DNA from: Aquificaceae bacterium
GTDB lineage: Bacteria > Aquificota > Aquificia > Aquificales > Aquificaceae
Length of the DNA: 64,000 nucleotides
Assembly (NCBI GenBank): GCA_027014155.1
Contig: JALWEG010000042.1
Location: 1 to 64,000 of the forward strand
Direction: 5' to 3'
The position numbers and the translations under genes were made by a program. The notes under the pieces are model-generated. The model saw nothing but the letters and a program-made list of their open reading frames with translations. It made no database searches and was not told the DNA's origin. This document shows, piece after piece, positions 58,955 to 64,000 of the stretch. Numbering within the stretch: position 1 is the first letter of the stretch; every line of letters begins with the position of its first letter.

Positions 58955-59236
58955 ATGGACAGGAAAGAAGCTTTCATCAGGTGGGTCGCAGAGACGTACA
59001 ACGCCAACGCTTGGTTCACTGTTGGCGAGGAAACGCTCTCCCTCGTAGAAAGGGATTGGGAGAGCTGGGAAGAGGCGCTATTTCAATGGGGCATCCTTCA
59101 AAGTGAGGAGTCAGGGGAAGAGCTGTATGAAAAGTTGAAGAGCCTTTCCCCTTCCGAGGCGAACGAGATAGGAGAAGCTCTATACCACTTCGAGGGAGTT
59201 CTTTTCAGGAGGGAGAAAGATGAAAGAAGTTTTTGA
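58955..59236 (+). CDS. Accessory operon gene 1, unknown
   Basis: A 93-residue acidic helical protein (MDRKEAFIRWVAETYNANAW ... EEALFQWGILQSEESGEELYEKLKSLSPSEANEIG). Start ATG 58955 is chosen for its strong AGGAGGT ribosome site. First of three rightward genes under a strong regulated promoter. No family is recognised. Overlaps the next gene by 17 bp. Confidence 0.65.
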   Translation: MDRKEAFIRWVAETYNANAWFTVGEETLSLVERDWESWEEALFQWGILQSEESGEELYEKLKSLSPSEANEIGEALYHFEGVLFRREKDERSF

Positions 59237-59723
59237 ATCCGAAGGCTGGACTATCACGAAAAAAGAAAAGATAGCCCAGCTGGGAGATATAGAGATATGG
59301 ATGGTGGAGGGGGAGCTGGAAGAGGGGGACATAGAAGATCCCCTCTATGGCGAGTGGTTGGTCATAGCCGTGGCGAGTGAGCCACAGTATATATTTTCCA
59401 TCCTTCATGGTTCAGAGGGCACAGAGATAGAACCCGTTCCTCTGGTGGAAAAGTGGAAACTTCTTCAGCTCCTCAAGAAGCTGGAGACAGAGACGCGGGC
59501 GAGGATATCACCCGAGAAATGGGAACTTTTCTGGGACCCGAACTTCCCTACATCACTTGTGCGGGGTAAGAAGTATCTGGACATTCAAATCAATACGGGA
59601 GACAGACGGGTCGTGTTTTTCAGAACTACCCGGAGGGAGCTGGAACCTCTACTCCGGGAAGTGATAAAGCTGAAAAAGTCCCTTATCAGTGCCCCCCGGT
59701 TGCCCCCGCCGGGAGAGGGATAA
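59220..59723 (+). CDS. Accessory operon gene 2, unknown
   Basis: A 167-residue protein: mixed beta-alpha N-terminal half (SEGWTITKKEKIAQLGDIEIWMVEGELEEGDIED...EWLVIAVASEPQYIFSILHG), a helix (VEKWKLLQLLKKLETETRARI) and a second part RGKKYLDIQINTGDRRVVFFRTTRRELEPLLREVIKL. No signal peptide or TM. No family is recognised. Confidence 0.65.
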   Translation: MKEVFESEGWTITKKEKIAQLGDIEIWMVEGELEEGDIEDPLYGEWLVIAVASEPQYIFSILHGSEGTEIEPVPLVEKWKLLQLLKKLETETRARISPEKWELFWDPNFPTSLVRGKKYLDIQINTGDRRVVFFRTTRRELEPLLREVIKLKKSLISAPRLPPPGEG

Positions 59724-59748
59724 ATCCAAGGGGGCAGGAGGGTAAAAG

Positions 59749-60312
59749 ATGGAGCTGATAAAGACAGTGACAGAAATTAGGTATGGCTATGCTTTTTGGA
59801 AAGAAGGGGAGATTCGTTCAACGAAGCTCTCGGTCTCCTATGAGGGGGAGGTTCTCAGAAAACACAAATGGGCCCCCGAAGGGCTCATAGAAAGATATAT
59901 AGGGGAGGAGCCCCTCATACAGGGGGCAGCTAAGTCCCCTGAGGAGGTGGGAGAGAGAGTATGCAGAGTGCTCACATATGCGCAGTATGCACGAATGAGG
60001 AAACAGGTGGGGCTTTTGGTCCCCCTCGTGTGGCAAACAAGAGAAATAGAAAGGTGTCTTTCCTGCTATCTGTTCAGATGGCGACAGAAGTTCCCGCCTG
60101 AGAAGGAAGAAATTCCTATTGTATGGGGGCTTTTTGTGGGCTCCCCCTCTTCTGAGGAGGAGACCACCATAAAGGTGGTAGCCCTCTGGTACAAAACTCT
60201 CCCTAATTGGAAGGAATGGGGGAAGGCCATCATTGAAAACGTTGGCCCTGCCCTAAAGGCGGAGGACAAAGCTAAAGCCTTCCGCCTGATAAGGGAGGGG
60301 ATGGATGTTTGA
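59749..60312 (+). CDS. Accessory operon gene 3, unknown
   Basis: A 187-residue protein: KTVTEIRYGYAFWKEGEIRSTKLSVSYEGEVLRKHKWAPEGLIERY, a helical part (VGERVCRVLTYAQYARMRKQVGLLVPLVWQTREIERCLSCYLFRW), beta-rich end with VWGLFVGSPSSEEETTIKVVALWY. The stop TGA is followed at once by the solo IS605-type region. No family is recognised. Confidence 0.65.
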   Translation: MELIKTVTEIRYGYAFWKEGEIRSTKLSVSYEGEVLRKHKWAPEGLIERYIGEEPLIQGAAKSPEEVGERVCRVLTYAQYARMRKQVGLLVPLVWQTREIERCLSCYLFRWRQKFPPEKEEIPIVWGLFVGSPSSEEETTIKVVALWYKTLPNWKEWGKAIIENVGPALKAEDKAKAFRLIREGMDV

Positions 60313-60742
60313 TTCCTCTCCACTCCCCCCTCTTTTTTATGGGGTTAAAGCCCTTTAGGATGAAATTTGCGTCTAATCCTCTCCTTTTTAAAGAAGAGAT
60401 ACAGACGCACCCCGAAGGGGTTGAATTTTCCGAAGTAGCCTTGTAAACTAATTTGTGATAGCCGATAACCAAAGCTATCGGGTTCACCCACCTTACGGGT
60501 GGTAGGGGTGGACTGCTCCGAGCTAATGCCCGTGGAGAGGGAATATCCCTCTGTGAAGCGGGAAGCTCTCCACTTAAGTGGAGAGAGGAGGTCACGTACT
60601 CCTCTAACTCATCTTGAAGGAATATTATGCTTCCGCCAAGCTTTCTGGCTGGAAGCTGCCCTCTGCGAACTCTTTGCCTCACCCCTCCCGGTGTGATGTT
60701 AAGTATTTTCGCTACGTCTTTTACCCTCAAGATTTTTATCAT
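60272..60742 (-). pseudogene. Excisionase/MerR-like HTH gene, interrupted by the IS605-type element
   Basis: The first about 50 codons (60742 down to about 60596) encode ILRVKDVAKILNITPGGVRQRVRRGQLPARKLGGSIIFLQDELEEYV, the HTH_17/excisionase pattern, a phage Xis or regulator. From codon 51 the frame enters the right end of the solo element and reads low-complexity antisense sequence (SSLHLSGELPAS...). The gene is probably truncated there. Start has a GAGAGGAGGTGG ribosome site. Confidence 0.65.
60314..60595 (+). mobile_element. Second solo IS200/IS605-type element with omega-RNA-like end
   Basis: The plus strand ends with a perfect 20-bp palindrome CTCTCCACTTAAGTGGAGAG (60566-60585) preceded by GAAGCGGGAAG and followed by GGTCAC (to 60595). 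Upstream are GATAGC...GCTATC and ACCCACC-TTACG-GGTGGT stems and a GCCCGTGGAGAGGGA segment, a pattern shared with TnpB-bearing IS605 right ends. TTGAT at 60309-60313, a known IS605-type target, sits at its left. Left boundary is provisional. No transposase or tnpB remains. Confidence 0.5.
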
Positions 60743-60756
60743 AATCCACCTCCTCT

Positions 60757-61095
60757 CTAAAACAGTCCCATTTTCTTTGCCAAAGCGCTAATCCCCACCA
60801 GCGCTCTTTTTTCCTCCTTCGTAAAGTAATCAGCCCCGTAATGAACTATCTCATCAACGAGTTCCCTTTCCCTTTCCTTTAGCTTCTCCAAAAACTGCTC
60901 CCAAGTGATTTTTGTGACGTGCGACCATTCGGTAAGGTTATGCGTCGGCTTTGTTCCCGTGGGTATGGTCAAGGGTTTTACTCCTGTCAGTATCTGCCTC
61001 GCATACGCATACTTGTCGTAAGCCTTGCGTAGCTTCTTGGCAACCTCCCTGCACCACATAAGCTCTTGATTAGAAAGCTGGCAACTACGCTTCAT
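60757..61095 (-). CDS. Phage hypothetical protein, helical
   Basis: About 112 residues from the ATG at 61095 (GAGAGAGG ribosome site). Helical, basic (CQLSNQELMWCREVAKKLRKAYDKYAYARQILTGV; QFLEKLKERERELVDEIVHYGADYFTKEEKRALVGISALAKK). No family is recognised. A longer frame upstream overlaps the PAPS-reductase-like gene and is less likely. Confidence 0.6.
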   Translation of the reverse strand: MKRSCQLSNQELMWCREVAKKLRKAYDKYAYARQILTGVKPLTIPTGTKPTHNLTEWSHVTKITWEQFLEKLKERERELVDEIVHYGADYFTKEEKRALVGISALAKKMGLF

Positions 61096-61120
61096 TTTTT
61101 CCTCTCTCCATTCTATCGTT

Positions 61121-61936
61121 TCAAGCTTTGCATAGCTCACATACCTCCTCACAAAACATGTCTCCTTGAGCCTCGTTTAGCTCAAGCCTTCTAATAAGTC
61201 TGTTTGCAGTAATGTGGTCTTTTAGCTTCGTGTTGTAGCCTTGAGCGTTAAGAGTTTCTTCAATTCTCCTGAGCTTGAGTATGTTTCTCCTGCCTTCTTC
61301 CGTTTGCCAGCAAGCCTTGTAATCTTTCCAGCTTCCCAAAATGCAGGGATAACAGCCAACTCGTGTGTGTCCCATAGAGTAGAGAGGGTTAGGCTCTATC
61401 CCGTTGCTTTTCAGGTAGTCAAAAACCTGCTCCTTGCTCCAGTCCACGATGGGAAACCTGCAATGAATATGGGTAAGTTTTTCAAGGTCCCTTTTCCTCA
61501 AATAGCCGATGTTATTGAGCCATTTTGAATATTCCCACGTGTCTTCGGGAGTTATGTTTCCGTATTTTTCCTTTCTGCGCCTGCTTTCCTCCGCACGTAT
61601 GCCGAACCATAGCTCCTTTACATCTTTCCTCTCCATTAGATACAAAGCCACGGGGACCTGTTTCAAAAGTGCGGTGCAGAAGCGCATACGGGAGTTGGGG
61701 AAGCGTTTTTTCTTAAGGATAAGAGACACAAGGTCGTCTCCGTCGGGATTTTTGAGCCTGATTATCTCTACCCCAAGCCTCTCCTCAAGATAACTCAAGT
61801 ACTTGTATGTTTCGGATGCTTCAAAGCCTGTATCGGTGAAGATCGGCAGAACGTTATCTTTCCCGTGTTTTTCTATGGCGAGGAGCAAAGTTGCCGTGCT
61901 ATCTTTACCCCCGCTCACAAGAACCGCTATCATCAC
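61121..61936 (-). CDS. PAPS-reductase-like PP-loop ATP pyrophosphatase
   Basis: A 271-residue protein. PP loop VSGGKDSTATLLLA at 8-21, RMRFCTALLKQVPVALYL, LWFGIRAEESRRRKEKYG and NPLYSMGHTRVGCYPCILGSW are the PAPS reductase/DndC-like superfamily. The C-terminus adds CEEVCELC. Phage members of this family are often linked to nucleic-acid modification rather than sulfate assimilation. It abuts the TGT-like gene (no gap), so both should act in one pathway. Confidence 0.8.
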   Translation of the reverse strand: MMIAVLVSGGKDSTATLLLAIEKHGKDNVLPIFTDTGFEASETYKYLSYLEERLGVEIIRLKNPDGDDLVSLILKKKRFPNSRMRFCTALLKQVPVALYLMERKDVKELWFGIRAEESRRRKEKYGNITPEDTWEYSKWLNNIGYLRKRDLEKLTHIHCRFPIVDWSKEQVFDYLKSNGIEPNPLYSMGHTRVGCYPCILGSWKDYKACWQTEEGRRNILKLRRIEETLNAQGYNTKLKDHITANRLIRRLELNEAQGDMFCEEVCELCKA

Positions 61937-62830
61937 CTAAGCCTCCTCACCAACAAACTTTTCATCTTCAAAAAGCGAATAAACAGCCTTTTCTCCGTTT
62001 TCTATCTGCGCCTCTAAGGAAGCCCAATTGAAAGCTACCATGGCAGCGAACATGTGTTTGTCTTTTTTCGGAAGCTCAAGTCTTCTCTTTTTCCCTCCTC
62101 TGTCTATGAACTTGAAGAAACCCGCCGCCACAGAGCCTGTCGCACTATCTACGCTGTTCACGCCAAAGTCCCTCATCCTGAGAACCCACGAGGGGTTTGC
62201 TATCCCGAAGCAATGGACATGGAACTTTTCAGGTATTCTTTCCCTAACAAACTTAACAATCTTAAATAGCTCTGGGGGCTTTCTCATGCACACCGAGCCG
62301 ATTGCAAACCAATACTTTTCAGGGTCAAGGTCAAAGTATCCAAACTTTTCGTAATATTCCAAGGATTTTTCGTAATCTTGCTCACTGTATCCTTGAACTA
62401 CTATCGCAACCACCTTATCCCTAAGCCTTTCGTCGCCTCCCTCTTTTCTGTTCACAATCCAGTCAGCGTTGTATAGCGTTTGAGTAATTGCCGTAGGGCG
62501 GTTCGTTCTGAGTTTCTTCAATATCTCTCCCTCACAGGGTATATCCACATGAGCGACTATATCGGGGTTGACTTGCAGTTGAAGCTCTAAAACTTTTTCG
62601 GGCTTGAGGGCGTATTCCCATGCTTCAGGACCTGCTTTCTTTATCCACCCCAAAAGCCCGCTGTCTGCAAATAGAAACTCTTTCTTTTTGTGGATAAGGT
62701 CAAGGTGTTTCTTCCAGCGTGTTTCAAAGGTTAACATAGAAGCGGCGATTAGGAGATTGAGAGAGTTATCATCAAACAATCTCAAAGCCCTATGTTCAGC
62801 TCCACCCATGAGAACGTGGAAAAGTTTCAT
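61937..62830 (-). CDS. TGT-superfamily, DpdA-like DNA guanine transglycosylase candidate
   Basis: A 297-residue protein. TGT-type motifs in order: FLFADSGLL (D56), IVAHVDIPCEGE (D96), VAIVVQGYSEQDYEKSLEYY, WFAIGSVCMRK (177-183), FHVHCFGI (204-209) and VNSVDSATGS (D228, candidate nucleophile). tRNA-guanine transglycosylases are longer and carry a zinc site at the end that is not seen here. Phage proteins of this shape (DpdA) replace guanine in DNA by 7-deazaguanines to evade restriction. Overlaps the RuvC-like gene by 4 bp. Confidence 0.7.
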   Translation of the reverse strand: MKLFHVLMGGAEHRALRLFDDNSLNLLIAASMLTFETRWKKHLDLIHKKKEFLFADSGLLGWIKKAGPEAWEYALKPEKVLELQLQVNPDIVAHVDIPCEGEILKKLRTNRPTAITQTLYNADWIVNRKEGGDERLRDKVVAIVVQGYSEQDYEKSLEYYEKFGYFDLDPEKYWFAIGSVCMRKPPELFKIVKFVRERIPEKFHVHCFGIANPSWVLRMRDFGVNSVDSATGSVAAGFFKFIDRGGKKRRLELPKKDKHMFAAMVAFNWASLEAQIENGEKAVYSLFEDEKFVGEEA

Positions 62831-63285
62831 TTCTTGCCTCCTACCAACAAACTCTTCAAACTCACCACTTTCGGCAAAAGCATCATCACTGCATCACGGG
62901 AATGCTCTGAGCCTTTCCGCAACCCTTCCCTCCAATCATCGCCGAGCCTCGGCTCTACAATCGGATATACCCTCTGAAACTCAGCCTTCCAGCTTTTGTG
63001 ATTCACGAACCTAACCTCAGCCCCGTGTTCGTAGGCAACTGCAGAAATTACACCTATGGCAAGCCCCGTCTTGTGTTTACCCCTTAGCTCTCCCCGATAT
63101 ACACGGAAGTCCTCAACCAGAACGAGGGAAGGCTTATACTTCTTAAACAAGTCAGATACCTTTTTATATATTTCTTTCAATCTATCCTTGCTCTTTAGAT
63201 ACACTGTCCCGTATTCATAAAGCTTTCCTTCTTCCCCGACCGCATACCCAAGGTTGGTGTAGCCGGGGTCAATGGCTACAATCAT
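62827..63285 (-). CDS. RuvC-like Holliday junction resolvase
   Basis: About 152 residues from ATG 63285 (AGGAGGT ribosome site). MIVAIDPGYTNLGYA (D6), PSLVLVEDFRVYRG (Glu), SEHSRDAVMM (His and Asp) give the RuvC tetrad. Phage RuvC-like resolvases debranch replicated DNA. It lies just beside the iteron-like repeat field. Confidence 0.88.
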   Translation of the reverse strand: MIVAIDPGYTNLGYAVGEEGKLYEYGTVYLKSKDRLKEIYKKVSDLFKKYKPSLVLVEDFRVYRGELRGKHKTGLAIGVISAVAYEHGAEVRFVNHKSWKAEFQRVYPIVEPRLGDDWREGLRKGSEHSRDAVMMLLPKVVSLKSLLVGGKK

Positions 63286-63644
63286 GTAAAACCTCCTGAT
63301 AGACACTTCTAACCCTTGTGCTACATAGCTCTACTCCTCCTGATAGACTTGATAGATAGTGATAGACTTATGGTGTCTATCACTTTTGGCTTACTCTCCC
63401 AACGCTTTGAGCCACTGATAGACTTGATAGACACCTTTTTAAGGTTTTCAGTAATTTTTATATCGCCTATATATATACCCCCCTGTCTATCAGGTCTATC
63501 AAGTCTATCACCCCTATCTGAACATACTCTCCCAACGCTTTGAGTGATAGACACCCCTAAAATCCTTAAGTCTATCAGGTCTATCACTAAGCTCATCGCT
63601 TACTCTCCCAAACCTTTGAGGTGTCTATCACCTCTTTAGACTTT
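63286..63644. repeat. Iteron-like repeat field, candidate phage origin
   Basis: A 360-bp gene-free, AT-rich region with 13 exact copies of TGATAGAC or its complement GTCTATCA (starts 63297, 63341, 63360, 63375, 63416, 63425, 63485, 63494, 63503, 63545, 63570, 63579, 63623), some spaced exactly 9 bp. Three 20-bp copies of TACTCTCCCAACGCTTTGAG occur at 63392, 63525 and 63601 (the last with two changes). Each is flanked by the 8-mers, inverted across it. Confidence 0.85.
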
Positions 63645-64000
63645 TTAGACCGCCAGCTCATCCTCAAAAGAGACCTCCTCTTCTACGTGCGAATAGGGGA
63701 CTCTTACCACCTTCAGCCCCTTGACGTTGATAGTTCTCAAACTTGCTTGCCCGTAAGTGCCGCCTAAAAGCTCCGCCACCTCTTTGAGCGTTCCTACCTT
63801 CAGTCCGTTCTTTTTCAGATACTCAAGAAAACCTTTCTTGATAACTATCTCGTCCGCCATGTCTCCCTCGTAAAGAAGCACATCGCTGGGGATGTTCTTT
63901 TCCTGAAGCTCAAGGAGCTTGTATCTGAGTTCTGTTCTGTATCTGTTTCCTTCCGTGAACTCCGCCCTATACGCAACAGCTCTACCCAGATACTCTTTCA
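63645..64000 (-). CDS. Phage hypothetical protein, C-terminal part (runs off right edge)
   Basis: The minus-strand frame is open from the right edge to the TAG-type stop at 63645. It reads KEYLGRAVAYRAEFTEGNRY, LRYKLLELQEKNIPSDVLLY, then MADEIVIKKGFLEYLKKNGLK and a wHTH-like VGTLKEVAELLGGTYGQASLRTINVKGLKVVRVPYS. Both parts look coding in one frame, so a longer gene is favoured. An alternative is a separate 71-residue gene from ATG 63860, which has a GAGGGAGAC ribosome site. No family is recognised. Confidence 0.6.
   Translation of the reverse strand, partial: KEYLGRAVAYRAEFTEGNRYRTELRYKLLELQEKNIPSDVLLYEGDMADEIVIKKGFLEYLKKNGLKVGTLKEVAELLGGTYGQASLRTINVKGLKVVRVPYSHVEEEVSFEDELAV

Larger units (their letters stand above)
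38957..64000. mobile_element. Prophage (podovirus-like), left end and most virion genes
   Basis: From the tRNA-Pro fragment rightward the gene content is phage-like and almost all leftward: lysis and tail/internal proteins at the left, capsid, portal and terminase in the middle, replication/modification genes at the right. At least 25 kb are present. The integrase and attR must lie right of the window. No tail tape measure, sheath or tube gene is visible. Confidence 0.95.

Noticed and set aside
63316-63596. Two reading frames inside the iteron-like field
   Set aside because: They consist of translated repeats (DLIDLID, SLSLSIK) with no ribosome sites; the repeats explain them.

Overview
The window looks like a chromosome segment of a thermophilic bacterium of the Aquificaceae type (Hydrogenobacter/Thermocrinis/Aquifex-like). 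The evidence is compact gene packing with many 1-14 bp overlaps, Lys/Glu-rich proteins, a flagellar cluster mixed with housekeeping genes, archease, a Mut7-C protein and a GcvH-like lipoyl protein. Genus assignment is an inference from gene style, not from a search.

Layout. (1) 1-671 is the N-terminal part of a flagellar rod protein. 684-4367 is a small redox/copper-type neighbourhood: a DeoR-HTH/NosL-like fusion, a CPTC thioredoxin-like protein, a GcvH-like lipoyl protein, two CopD-like membrane proteins, a 12-TM NnrS/CcoN-like protein and a cupin. 4390-4791 is a solo IS200/IS605-type remnant ending in an omega-RNA-like fold. (2) 4796-7293 carries an AtpI-like protein, a Ca/Na antiporter and trmFO. 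(3) 7302-10183 is the highlight: an array of 14 repeats and 13 spacers, an AT-rich leader, a candidate tracrRNA with an anti-repeat, and a 553-codon RuvC/zinc-finger nuclease of the TnpB/Cas12f superfamily, all on the minus strand. It looks like a stand-alone miniature type V (V-F-like) CRISPR locus without adaptation genes, wedged between trmFO and a flagellar fliK-like gene. (4) 10221-21224 is flagellar: fliK-like, flhB-C-like, fliP, fliO, fliL, flgE, flgD, fliI, fliH and fliG. It is interrupted by an NfeD protease gene and a divergent AbrB/PIN pair. (5) 21228-38940 holds housekeeping genes: a frdB/sdhB-like subunit, holA, a ferredoxin, archease, tRNA-Leu, mnmE-rho-rpmE-prfA, minEDC, engB, dtd, era, trpF, a Mut7-C protein, cdsA, uppS, cpoB-like, fmt, two secreted Cys-paired proteins and a thioesterase.

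(6) From 38957 to the right edge lies a prophage. Its left junction is the 3' part of a tRNA-Pro gene (attL); the right junction and the integrase lie outside the window. Virion genes run leftward from the terminase: small and large terminase, portal, scaffold-like, SU10-type capsid, adaptor and nozzle-like proteins, fibre, lysis genes, then large internal proteins. No tape measure or sheath is visible, which suggests a short-tailed podovirus-like particle. One internal protein (1295 aa) appears to carry a PBECR-type nuclease domain in an AT-rich patch. To the right are a rightward three-gene operon of unknown function under a strong promoter with a built-in palindrome (candidate lysogenic-conversion or defence module), an Xis-like HTH gene cut by a second solo IS605-type element, a PAPS-reductase-like PP-loop protein, a TGT-superfamily protein resembling DpdA (DNA 7-deazaguanine insertion), a RuvC-like resolvase, and a dense iteron-like repeat field that could be the phage origin.

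Limits: all homology statements are motif recognition by eye. No database, folding or alignment program was run.
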